Positions 41,691 through 49,626 of a stretch of 64,000 nt of DNA are shown here, one piece after another. The DNA lies in the NCBI RefSeq assembly GCF_030811555.1, contig NZ_JAUSQZ010000001.1, forward strand, positions 7,437,241 to 7,501,240, written 5' to 3'. The stretch comes from Kineosporia succinea (GTDB lineage: Bacteria; Actinomycetota; Actinomycetes; Actinomycetales; Kineosporiaceae). Position 1 is the first letter of the stretch. Every line of letters starts with the position of its first letter. Made by a program: the position numbers and the translations under genes. Below the pieces are notes generated by a model. It was not told where the DNA came from and ran no database searches. It was given only the letters and a program-made list of their open reading frames with translations.

Positions 41691-42619
41691 CAGCGGGCCG
41701 CCCACAGGGTGCTGCCGTCGAGCGTGATCGTCACGTTGCCGTCGGACTGGAGGTTGAGGACGGCGCCGGGGCGCTCCATGGTGTTGCTGCTCCACAGCAC
41801 GGTGCCGTTGGAGTACACCACCAGGTTGCCGTCACCCTGGAAGCCCACCTGGTCGCCCCCGGAGATCCCGGCCGACCAGACCTGGGTGTCGTTCTCGTCG
41901 ATGAGGATGAGCTTGCCGTCACCGGTGAGACCGAACTTGATGCGGTTGGTCTCCCAGTACTGGTCGTGCCGCAGTTCGGAGCCCGCGCGCACGATCGTGG
42001 TGCCCCAGGTCGGGGCGGCGGCCTCGGTGGTCGTGCTGCTGGTGGACGTGGTGGTCTTCGTCGAGCCCGGGTCGCCCGAGCCCTCGGCCGGGTCGGGATC
42101 GGTGCCGGCGGCCGGGGCCGCCGACGTCGGGGCGGCCGTGGCGTGCTTGACCGGGGCCTTCTCCGCGTCCTTCGCGCCCTTCGCCGTGCCCTTCTCCGGG
42201 TCCTTCGACTTCTCCGCGGTGGGCTCGGGCTCGCTCGGGGTCGGGCTCGGGTCCTGCGGGATCACGGCGGACGAGCCGCCGTCGGGACTCGCCTGGGTGG
42301 CGTCGTCGTCGTTCAGCAGACCGGGCACGATCAGGGCCAGGGCGGCGACCACGCCGGCCACCGCGACGGCCCCGCCGACGACCGGGCCCCGGCGGGGGCG
42401 GTCCGGGCGCGGCACCGGACGGGCCACGTCGGCCTCGGCGTGGTCACCCGAGGCGTCCAGGTCGTCCGCGAGCACCAGCACCGGGGACGCATCGGGGGCG
42501 GTGACGCCCGCGGGCCTCACCGCGGGGATGTCGTCGGCGCCCAGCCGGGGCAGGGCCACCCCACGAGGAATCCGGCCGCCGTCAGTGTCGTCGACGGGTC
42601 CGGGGACGTCGTGGGCCAT
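41690..42619 (-). CDS. Membrane-anchored bulb-type (mannose-binding) lectin domain protein
   Basis: 309-aa type II membrane protein. It has a cytoplasmic N-terminal region of about 85 aa, one membrane helix ([25 protein letters not shown]), then an exposed Pro/Thr/Ser-rich stalk (about 130-205). The C-terminal B-lectin domain has the mannose-site motif in near-canonical form as [20 protein letters not shown] (QxDxNxVxY) and a second one as [26 protein letters not shown] precedes the ATG. Coupled to the unknown ART-like gene, suggesting they act together at the cell surface. Confidence 0.9.
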   Translation of the reverse strand: MAHDVPGPVDDTDGGRIPRGVALPRLGADDIPAVRPAGVTAPDASPVLVLADDLDASGDHAEADVARPVPRPDRPRRGPVVGGAVAVAGVVAALALIVPGLLNDDDATQASPDGGSSAVIPQDPSPTPSEPEPTAEKSKDPEKGTAKGAKDAEKAPVKHATAAPTSAAPAAGTDPDPAEGSGDPGSTKTTTSTSSTTTEAAAPTWGTTIVRAGSELRHDQYWETNRIKFGLTGDGKLILIDENDTQVWSAGISGGDQVGFQGDGNLVVYSNGTVLWSSNTMERPGAVLNLQSDGNVTITLDGSTLWAAR

Positions 42620-42785
42620 CGGTCTTCCTTTCGGTGCGCGAGAGACACGGGGACGATGCCCGGTGGTTGCACACGTCGCGCCCACCGAACCTGGGTCACC
42701 GTCGGCCGCGACGGAAGTCCCGCTGACCGGAAACCCCCCGTTCGGGCGGCATGAAGCTTCTCACAGGCACGGAACGACACGGATC

Positions 42786-42857
42786 GACGACCGGTCAGCC
42801 GACCCACGACGTCGGCCCTCGCCTCGGATCGGACTTGACGACCGTTCAGCCAATCCC
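42786..42857. promoter_or_regulatory. Direct-repeat pair upstream of the LuxR gene
   Basis: Two copies of GACGACCG(G/T)TCAGCC(G/A)A(C/T)CCC begin at 42786 and 42837, 51 bp apart (about five helical turns), in the gap between the lectin and LuxR start codons. Possible activator or autoregulatory sites. Confidence 0.4.
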
Positions 42858-42913
42858 GATTCTTGTGGGACTTAGGCACCCAAACCAAGGAAACACAGAT
42901 TCGGAGTGACACG

Positions 42914-44434
42914 GTGAAGGGCGAGGACGTGCCCAGCTCCACGGTGACCCGTCAGGCTCCGGGCCTCCCGGTGTTGCGACACCACGTGCAGCGGCTGCGA
43001 GCCGGGGCCGGCGGGGTGGTCCTGGTCGAGGGCGAGCCCGGTGCCGGTCGTTCCACCCTGCTGCGGCTCCTGGTCTCGGAAGGCACCGCGGTCACGGTGC
43101 TGTCCGGCGGGGCCGACGAGATGAGCTCGCGGTTCTCGCTGCAGATTCTGCAGGACGTGCTGGAGGACGACTCGCTGAGCTCGGTGGAGGCGGTGGCGAC
43201 CGAGGTGGCGGCCCGGGCCGGGGAACGCCCGGTCCTGCTGGTCGTCGACGATCTGCAGTGGGCCGACGAGACGACGCTGCGGGCCTGGCACCGTCTGGCC
43301 CGCCTCACCCGGACACACCCCGTGCTCCTGGTCGCCGCGCTCCGCCCGGCCCCGCACCGCGAGGACGTGACGTCGCTGCGCCGGGCCCTCGTCCGGACCG
43401 GCGCCGCGACGATCGCCCTGGAACCGCTGGCGGCGCCGGCGATCGACCGGTGGCTGAGGACGCCGGGCCGGTACCGGCCCGCGAGCCCGGGCGCCGGCCG
43501 GGCCCTGCGCCGGCTGGCCCACCGGACCGGCGGCAATCCGCGCTACCTCAGTGACCTGATCGAGATGGCCGAGGCCGCCCCGTCCCCGGCCCCCGGCCCG
43601 CCCTCCACCGGTCTGCCCACCGGCCTGGCGGCACGGCTCGAACTGCGCCTGGACTTCGTCAGCGCCGGCACCCTTCAGCTCCTGCGCGCGGCCGCCCTGC
43701 TGGGCGACTGCTTCTCGGTGCCGGACCTGCTCGCGATCGGTGACCTGCCCCTGCCCGCCGTGGTGACCCAAATCGAGGAGGCCCGCCGGGCCGGCCTTCT
43801 CGGCGAGCAGGGCACCCGTCTGACGTTCCGTCACCCGATCCTGCGCGACGCCCTCCTCGAACGGATGCCGACCGGGGTGCGCCAGGCGCTGCGCGACCGG
43901 GCCGAGCACGATCTGGCCCGTGCCGGCCGCGACCCCGTCCCCGCCCGGCGGGCCGCCGTTCCCCCGGTCCCGGCCGACGCCCCACCGGTCTCGACCGGCA
44001 CGACAGCAGTCCCCCTCGGCACGACAGCAGTCTCCCTCGGCACCACAGCAGTCCCGCTCGGCACCACAGCAGTCCCGCTCGGCACCACAGCAGGCCCCCG
44101 CGAGGCCGCCGCGGTCCCTGTCGAGGCCGCCGCGCGAGAGCATGATGCCCGGCTGCCGGGCGTCGCCGGGCACCGTCGCGTCGCCGGGCGCCGCCGGGGC
44201 GGCACACACCACCCGGGAACCGGATGGTCCTCACTCACACCGGCCGAGGCCGGTGTCGCCCAACTCGTCGCCGAGGGACACACCAACGCCGCTGTCGCCG
44301 CTCAGCTGTTCGTGTCCCGGCGCACCGTCGAGGGGCACGTGTCGCACGTCCTGGCCAAGCTCGGCCTGCGCTCACGGGTCGAGCTGGCGAGGGACGCGGG
44401 TCGCCGGTCGTGGGGGCCGATCCGGGCCGGGTGA
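42914..44434 (+). CDS. AAA-ATPase/LuxR-type transcriptional regulator, compact form
   Basis: 506-aa regulator of the LAL type. Residues about 25-250 form the STAND-like ATPase with Walker A GEPGAGRSTLL and Walker B LLVVDDLQWAD, followed by a winged-helix-like part (FRHPILRDALLERM). The C-terminal 60 aa are a LuxR/GerE HTH (LTPAEAGVAQLVAEGHTNAAVAAQLFVSRRTVEGHVSHVLAKLG). LAL proteins are typically about 900 aa with a large TPR sensor; here that region is replaced by a short linker containing GTTAVPL heptad repeats. GTG at 42914 with GGAG 7 nt upstream. Divergent from the lectin gene. Confidence 0.88.
   Translation: MKGEDVPSSTVTRQAPGLPVLRHHVQRLRAGAGGVVLVEGEPGAGRSTLLRLLVSEGTAVTVLSGGADEMSSRFSLQILQDVLEDDSLSSVEAVATEVAARAGERPVLLVVDDLQWADETTLRAWHRLARLTRTHPVLLVAALRPAPHREDVTSLRRALVRTGAATIALEPLAAPAIDRWLRTPGRYRPASPGAGRALRRLAHRTGGNPRYLSDLIEMAEAAPSPAPGPPSTGLPTGLAARLELRLDFVSAGTLQLLRAAALLGDCFSVPDLLAIGDLPLPAVVTQIEEARRAGLLGEQGTRLTFRHPILRDALLERMPTGVRQALRDRAEHDLARAGRDPVPARRAAVPPVPADAPPVSTGTTAVPLGTTAVSLGTTAVPLGTTAVPLGTTAGPREAAAVPVEAAAREHDARLPGVAGHRRVAGRRRGGTHHPGTGWSSLTPAEAGVAQLVAEGHTNAAVAAQLFVSRRTVEGHVSHVLAKLGLRSRVELARDAGRRSWGPIRAG
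43997..44095 (+). repeat. 21-bp coding tandem repeat in the LuxR linker
   Basis: Four full units of about GGCACGACAGCAGTCCCCCTC plus a partial fifth, encoding GTTAVPL heptads between the ATPase region and the HTH. In frame, so the copy number can vary without loss of function. Confidence 0.85.
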
Positions 44435-44446
44435 CGGGCCGGGTGA

Positions 44447-44465
44447 CGGGCCGGGTAACGGCCCG
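44447..44465. terminator. Terminator hairpin between convergent LuxR and DeoR genes
   Basis: CGGGCCG-GGTAA-CGGCCCG, a perfect 7-bp stem with a 5-nt loop in the 46-bp convergent gap. Neighbouring GGGCCGGGTGAC repeats allow alternative pairings. Likely bidirectional. Confidence 0.5.
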
Positions 44466-44480
44466 GACGACGGGCCCGAC

Positions 44481-45239
44481 TCAGGCCCGGACGACGCGCG
44501 GGCCGGCCAGCCCCAGTGCGGCCGCGGCGCTGTCTTCCAGCCCTGAGTCGGTGACCAGCACGTCCAGGTCGGACACCGAGCCGAAGCGGGCCAGCGAGTA
44601 GTTCTCGATCTTGGAGTGGTCGGCCAGCAGCACCGTGCGCCGGGCCGCGCTCATCATCGACGCCTTCACCGACGCCTCACCCGGATCCGGCGTGGTCAGG
44701 CCCCGTTCCAGCGAGACACCGCTCGCGGCCATGAAGGCCACGTCGACATACATGCGCGACAGGGGCTGAAGCAGCCACTCGTCGACGGTCGCGAGCGTGC
44801 TGCGCCGCACGCGCCCGCCCAGCAGGATCACGGTCAGGTTGGGCCGGGGCGTCAGCATCATGGCGATGGCCGGGGAGTTCACGATGACGGTGAGCTCGCG
44901 GTCGGCCGGCAGCACCTCGGCCAGGCGGCTCGTGGTGGACCCGGCGTCGATCACGATCGAGCCCTCGTCGGGCACCTCGGCCAGCGCGGCCTTGGCGATG
45001 CGCTCCTTCTCCGTGGTCATCACCGAGTCGCGCACGGCCAGCACCGGATCGGGCGCGCGGCCCACCGGCACCGCCCCGCCGTAGACGCGCCGCACGTTGC
45101 CCGAGCGCTCCAGAACCGTCAGGTCACGGCGGATGGTCTCGGTGGTGACCGCGAAATCGGTGGCCAGAGTGACGACGTCGACGCGCCCCTCGTCACGGGC
45201 CAGGCGAAGGATCTCCTTCTGCCGCTCGTCCGCGTTCAC
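44481..45239 (-). CDS. DeoR/GlpR-family transcriptional regulator
   Basis: 252-aa DeoR-type repressor. The N-terminal HTH reads RQKEILRLARDEGRVDVVTLATDFAVTTETIRRDLTVLERSGNVRRVYGGAVP, which is the family signature. The C-terminal sugar-phosphate isomerase-like sensor has VIDAGSTTSRLAEVLPADRELTVIVNSP and RTVLLADHSKI. It would sense a phosphorylated sugar or sugar alcohol. GTG start with GGGAGGAGG upstream. Divergent from the ECF sigma gene; no sugar-metabolic gene is adjacent, so its target is not obvious. Confidence 0.93.
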   Translation of the reverse strand: MNADERQKEILRLARDEGRVDVVTLATDFAVTTETIRRDLTVLERSGNVRRVYGGAVPVGRAPDPVLAVRDSVMTTEKERIAKAALAEVPDEGSIVIDAGSTTSRLAEVLPADRELTVIVNSPAIAMMLTPRPNLTVILLGGRVRRSTLATVDEWLLQPLSRMYVDVAFMAASGVSLERGLTTPDPGEASVKASMMSAARRTVLLADHSKIENYSLARFGSVSDLDVLVTDSGLEDSAAAALGLAGPRVVRA

Positions 45240-45330
45240 GCCGGACCTCCTCCCACCCCTCGTTCCGCCTGCTCGTCCGGTCACGAAGGTATCCATCGCC
45301 GGACCCAAAGTCATACTTCCCCCTCGTGGC

Positions 45331-45352
45331 TTTGCGATGTAGGCATCGAAAA
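45331..45352. promoter_or_regulatory. DeoR operator candidate
   Basis: TTTGCGATG-TAGG-CATCGAAAA, arms matching at 8 of 9 positions, in the 171-bp divergent gap between the DeoR and sigma genes. AT-rich flanks with CGAT cores are typical of DeoR-family sites. Binding is inferred. Confidence 0.45.
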
Positions 45353-45410
45353 CCACAAAACAGGTATTGTCACGGGTGAACTGAGCGGCGCCGGCGCGAA
45401 GGATGGCGGC

Positions 45411-46034
45411 ATGACCTCCCTCTCCCGGCGTCAGGCCGACCGGGTCGCCGACGCGTTCGCCCGTGAGCTGTACGCCAACCACGCGGTCGCGCTCCTGGCC
45501 TACGTGAACCGGATGCTGGACGATCCCCAGCAGGCCGAGGACGTGGTGCAGGAAACCGTCCTCCGGGCCTGGCGGCACGCCGACCGGCTGAACGACGAAC
45601 CGGCCCAGCTCTACCGCTGGCTGAGCACCGTCGCCCGCAACATCTGCTCCGACCGGATCCGTGCCCGCAACGCCCGGCCCACCGAGGTCGAGGAGAGCGC
45701 GAAGGAGACCGAGGCCGCCCCCGACCACTCGGCCCAGGTCGTCGACACCGTGCTGCTGGCCCAGGCGCTGTCCGGCCTCTCGCACAAACATCGGCAGGCG
45801 CTCGAGCACGTGTACCTGGCCGGGTACAGCACCACCGAGGCCGCCGCCCTCATCGGTGTTCCCGTGGGCACGGTCAAGACCCGTACCCACCACGCCCTGC
45901 GGCGTCTTCGCACCCGCCTGGCCCCGGAAGGGTTCGTGGGCACGGCCGGGGAAGTGCCGGCTCCCCGGGCGCATCGTCCGGTGGCGGCCCCCGGGGCCGG
46001 GACCTCGGCGGGGCCCTGGCTCGCGACCGGCTGA
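45411..46034 (+). CDS. ECF RNA polymerase sigma factor
   Basis: 207-aa ECF sigma factor: region 2 (ELYANHAVALLAYVNRMLDDPQQAEDVVQETVLRAWRHADRL, then LYRWLSTVARNICSDRIRARNARP) and region 4 (LSGLSHKHRQALEHVYLAGYSTTEAAALIGVPVGTVKTRTHHALRRLRTRL). A 30-aa tail follows region 4. AAGGA lies 8 nt before the ATG. No anti-sigma gene follows directly; the next gene on the strand is the EccC-like ATPase, 91 bp away, which might be in the same transcript. Confidence 0.93.
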   Translation: MTSLSRRQADRVADAFARELYANHAVALLAYVNRMLDDPQQAEDVVQETVLRAWRHADRLNDEPAQLYRWLSTVARNICSDRIRARNARPTEVEESAKETEAAPDHSAQVVDTVLLAQALSGLSHKHRQALEHVYLAGYSTTEAAALIGVPVGTVKTRTHHALRRLRTRLAPEGFVGTAGEVPAPRAHRPVAAPGAGTSAGPWLATG

Positions 46035-46125
46035 CGGACGTGCCCGGGCGCGTGTGAACACGACGCCGGGACCGGCGATAATGCTCGTCGCAGACCTGAT
46101 CCGGATCCAGAGAGGACCGCCGCCC

Positions 46126-47526
46126 GTGCACGTCCCTGGCGACCTTCTGGGTCTGGACCGACTCCTGCCCCCGCTGCTGCCCGACGCCGGGCTCGGGCTC
46201 GGCACCCGCAGCCTCCAGAAGCCGTTGCACGCGCCGATCGGGTTCGACGACGCGTCGGTCCGGTGGGCGGACCTGAGTGGGCACACGCTGGTGGCCGGGC
46301 CCGGCGGTTCCGGGCGCAGCAGCACGATCTGCACCCTGATGGCCGGGCTGGCGCTGCTCGGCACGCCGCGTGAGGTGCAGTTCTACGTGCTCGCGACCGG
46401 TCCGGGGCCGGCCGATCTGGCGGACCTGCCGCACGTCGGGGGTGTGGTCGACCCTCAGGACCGGCCGGCCGTGATCGGGCTGCTGCAGCACCTGGCCGCG
46501 CGCCCGGATCACGACGTGGCGATCTATCTGGTCGTCGACTGCCCGGCGCAGCTGGCCCGGCTGGGGCCCGAGCTCATCGCCACCGCCGACGCGGCGCCCG
46601 GGCGTGAGGTGCACCTGCTGATCTCGGCCGACGACGCCGACCAGGTTCCCGAGGGCTTGAGGACGTGGTTCTCGACGCGCGTCGACCTGGAACCGGACGC
46701 GCGGGGCCGGGTCACGGAGCTGGGCGGCGGTTCGGCGGCACAGACCTTCACCGGTGTCGCCGCGCGTATCGGGATCCCCGGCGAGGGCGAGAGCGCGGCC
46801 CAGGCCCGGCGGCGCCTGGCCGGCGACGTCTCCCAGGTCTGGCACCCCCGGGAGGGGGCGCCGCGCGTGCCCGGTGCCGACGCGTCCTCAGGCACCGAGA
46901 CCCGCGACCGCACGCGAGCCGGAGCCCGCGTGCACCTGGGCGAGGGCGGGCCGGTGCACGACTTCGGCCGGCACCGGGCGCTGATCGTGCGGGGCGCCCG
47001 GGCGTCGGGCAAGAGCGCCCTGCTGCGCGACATCGCCGGTCAGCTGGTCGAGGGCCGCACACCCGCCGAGGTACGGGTGCTGCTCGTCGACCACCGTGCC
47101 GGCCTGATGGACGCGGTCGACGAGAGTTACCTCCTGGGCCACGCCTTTCACGCGGCAGCTCTGCGCGACCTGGTCGACGGCACGCTGTGGGCGCTGTCGG
47201 GGCGGCGGGGTGACACCGACTGGCGGGGTCCGCGGCTGTACGTGCTCGTCGACGACCATGTGCACGCGGCCGACGACGAAGACATCTGGGCTCCGGTGCT
47301 GGAGCATCTCGAGGCCGCGGCCGACTCCGGGGTGCACCTGGTGCTGGCCGAGGCCGCCGACGCCCCGGCCGCGGTGATCGACGACGAGGTCAGCAGCATC
47401 ACCCTGAGCCAGGCGCTGCTCGACATCGGGGCGGCGAGCGTCGATCTGGAGCCGGGGTCGGTGATCTACCGGGCCGGCGGTCAATCTCGGAGTTTCGCGA
47501 AACCGGCTGACTTCACCGCGATTTAG
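46126..47526 (+). CDS. Orphan EccC-like (FtsK/SpoIIIE) double ATPase, no membrane anchor
   Basis: 466 aa with two FtsK/EccC-type ATPase domains matching the second and third domains of the type VII secretion ATPase EccC. Domain A has VAGPGGSGRSST, then GTPREVQFYVLATGPGPADLADLPHVGGVV (EccC has FYCLDFGGG here, so its Walker B is lost). Domain B has Walker A RGARASGKSALLRD, TPAEVRVLLVDHRAGLMDAVDESYLLGHA and Walker B LYVLVDDHV. The membrane helices and first ATPase domain are absent. GTG at 46126 with AGAGGA is preferred; ATG 46081 is possible. No other esx or ecc genes are nearby. Confidence 0.82.
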   Translation: MHVPGDLLGLDRLLPPLLPDAGLGLGTRSLQKPLHAPIGFDDASVRWADLSGHTLVAGPGGSGRSSTICTLMAGLALLGTPREVQFYVLATGPGPADLADLPHVGGVVDPQDRPAVIGLLQHLAARPDHDVAIYLVVDCPAQLARLGPELIATADAAPGREVHLLISADDADQVPEGLRTWFSTRVDLEPDARGRVTELGGGSAAQTFTGVAARIGIPGEGESAAQARRRLAGDVSQVWHPREGAPRVPGADASSGTETRDRTRAGARVHLGEGGPVHDFGRHRALIVRGARASGKSALLRDIAGQLVEGRTPAEVRVLLVDHRAGLMDAVDESYLLGHAFHAAALRDLVDGTLWALSGRRGDTDWRGPRLYVLVDDHVHAADDEDIWAPVLEHLEAAADSGVHLVLAEAADAPAAVIDDEVSSITLSQALLDIGAASVDLEPGSVIYRAGGQSRSFAKPADFTAI

Positions 47527-47846
47527 CAGTCGTTACGCGGGTCAGCGCCGATCGGTTCACCGGGTTTCGTTTCAGGGCCATCACTTCTGGACGCGTGGAC
47601 GCCGGCTTGCGTCGTCGTAAGGGCGTCCAACCTGGACATACCGCATCCTGTGGCACGTCGCCGCGAGATGAGCATCACCAGCTTTCACTGCCCGTCAGTG
47701 GTTTTCACCTCCTTCTGGTCCGGTCGCGGCTCAAGCGGGTTTTGAGGGACGTGTGACGCCCACCTGAGCCAGGGCGGGGCTGAATCTCCTCCAGCGCGTT
47801 CGTTGCGAACACTCCTGAAACGCTGACCGGGAAGGACGCCCCACCC
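47527..47846. other. Intergenic region before the DUF1800 gene
   Basis: About 320 bp without a credible gene. It is less GC-rich than its flanks. The only structure noted is CACTGCCCGTCAGTG followed by GTTTT at 47686-47705, a weak terminator-like hairpin that could end the EccC-like transcript. The DUF1800 promoter presumably lies in the second half. Confidence 0.4.
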
Positions 47847-49613
47847 ATGCACGAGCTGTCCCCGCCGCCCCCACCCCCGCCTCCGGCGGGCACCCGGCGG
47901 TCCCGACGGGTCGCGGAGCCCCCGAACGTCTCGCGGCGCAATCTGGTGCTGGCCGGTGGCACGGGAACGGTCGCCGCGGCCGCCACCGCCGCGCTGCTGC
48001 TGCGGCCCTCGGGCGGTGACGCCGCCGCTCAGGGACAGGTGAGCCTGACGGGGGCACCGGCTCTGACAGCGGCGCAGCAGAAGGCCAACGCGACCGAGGC
48101 GGCCGAGGTGGCCGAGGCGGCGGAGACGACCGGGGCGACCACGTCGTCCTCAAGCACCTCATCGGCACCGAAGGCGACCGCCGCCGCCTGGTCGATGGAC
48201 TCCGACCTCGACCCGGCGCTGCTGCTGAGCCGGGCCACCTACGGGCACACCACCGCCTCGGCCGCGGAGCTGAAGAAGCTCGGGCCGAAGAAGTGGCTGG
48301 AGTGGCAGCTCAAGCCCGCGAAGATCGCCGATCCGGGCGTGAAGGCGGTGGACGCGTACTGGCCGCAGCTGAAGCGCACGATCGCCCAGGTGACCTCGGC
48401 CACCGACGACAAGCAGTACTGGATGCCGCTGATGGGCGACCACGTCGGGCGGGCGATCTGGAGCAGGCGGCAGCTGTTCGAGGTGATGGTCGACTTCTGG
48501 TCGAACCACCTGAACGTGTTCCCCTCCGACGCGCCCGGTGGCACCTACGAGACCCGGCACGCGTACCAGCGCGACGTGATCCGCAAGAACGCCCTGGGCA
48601 CGTTCGAGGCGATGCTGCTGGCCAGCGCCTTCCACCCGACGATGCTGGCGTACCTGAACGGCAACGGCTCGACCGGCAAGGAGCCGAACGAGAACTACGC
48701 CCGGGAGCTGCTGGAGCTGCACACCGTGGGCGTGGACGCGGGGTACACCGAGCGCGACGTGCAGAAGGGCGCGCTGCTGCTGACGGGATGGAAGCTCACC
48801 GACGAGCTGGCCGCGACCTACGTGCCGGCCAACCACTACGTCGGGGCCCTGAAGGTGTTCGGGTTCAGCACGGCCAACTCCTCGGGTTCCGCGGGCAAGG
48901 CGGCGCAGCGGGCCTACGTCCGCCATCTGGCGCGGCACCCGAAGACGGCCCAGCACCTGGCCCGGAAGCTGGCGGTGCGGTTCGTGAGTGACAACCCACC
49001 GGCTGCTCTGGTCCGGCGGATGGCGGCGGCCTACACCCAGCACGGCACCGCGATCGCGCCGGTGCTGCGAGTGCTGTTCTCGTCGGCGGAGTTCGGGGCC
49101 TCGAAGGGCAAGAAGGTGCGCCGCCCGCTGGAGCAGCTGGTGGCCACGGCCCGGGTGCTCGACCTGAAACCCGCGACCGACCCGATCGGCCTGCTCGACC
49201 TGGTGCAGATCAGCCGCGGCTGCGGGCACGGGCCGATCAGCTGGCCGCAGCCCAACGGGTACGACGACTCGGCCGCGTCGTACCAGTCGCCCGCCGCGGC
49301 GCTGTCGATCTTCAACACCACGTCGGCCTGGCTGCTCGGTGGCGGGGCCCGGCTCAAGAATCCCGGTGTGGTGGGCTTTCTCAAGAACCCGCCGACGACC
49401 CGCACCGCCGTGGTCACCGCCGTGGCGCAGAAACTGCTCGGCCGCAAACCGACCACGGGCGAGCGCAAGGCCGTGACCACCCTGCTGGACTCGGCGAAGC
49501 TGGGCGGGCGGGCACTGCCCACCACGTTCGGCGCCGGTTCCGGTGAGCAGCGCGAAACCATCTACCTGACAGCGCAACTGCTGCTGTCGTCCCCCGCCCA
49601 CCTGACCCGTTAG
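47847..49613 (+). CDS. Tat-exported DUF1800 protein
   Basis: 588 aa. The N-terminus has a poly-Pro tract, then the twin-arginine signal SRRNLVLAGGTGTVAAAATAALLL. The DUF1800 body contains LLSRATYGHTTASAAELKKLGPKKWLEWQLKP, MVDFWSNHLNVF, YNxxVIRKNALGTFEAMLLASAFHPTMLAYLNG, and NENYARELLELHTVGVDAGYTERDV. DUF1800 proteins occur next to DUF1501 proteins across bacteria; their function is not established. GGAAGGA precedes the ATG. The DUF1501 partner begins 14 bp after its stop. Confidence 0.93.
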   Translation: MHELSPPPPPPPPAGTRRSRRVAEPPNVSRRNLVLAGGTGTVAAAATAALLLRPSGGDAAAQGQVSLTGAPALTAAQQKANATEAAEVAEAAETTGATTSSSSTSSAPKATAAAWSMDSDLDPALLLSRATYGHTTASAAELKKLGPKKWLEWQLKPAKIADPGVKAVDAYWPQLKRTIAQVTSATDDKQYWMPLMGDHVGRAIWSRRQLFEVMVDFWSNHLNVFPSDAPGGTYETRHAYQRDVIRKNALGTFEAMLLASAFHPTMLAYLNGNGSTGKEPNENYARELLELHTVGVDAGYTERDVQKGALLLTGWKLTDELAATYVPANHYVGALKVFGFSTANSSGSAGKAAQRAYVRHLARHPKTAQHLARKLAVRFVSDNPPAALVRRMAAAYTQHGTAIAPVLRVLFSSAEFGASKGKKVRRPLEQLVATARVLDLKPATDPIGLLDLVQISRGCGHGPISWPQPNGYDDSAASYQSPAAALSIFNTTSAWLLGGGARLKNPGVVGFLKNPPTTRTAVVTAVAQKLLGRKPTTGERKAVTTLLDSAKLGGRALPTTFGAGSGEQRETIYLTAQLLLSSPAHLTR

Positions 49614-49626
49614 GCGCTCTCTGATC

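Noticed and set aside
47686-47705. CACTG-CCCGT-CAGTG plus GTTTT as a terminator
   Set aside because: Only a 5-bp stem; noted in the intergenic entry but too weak to call.
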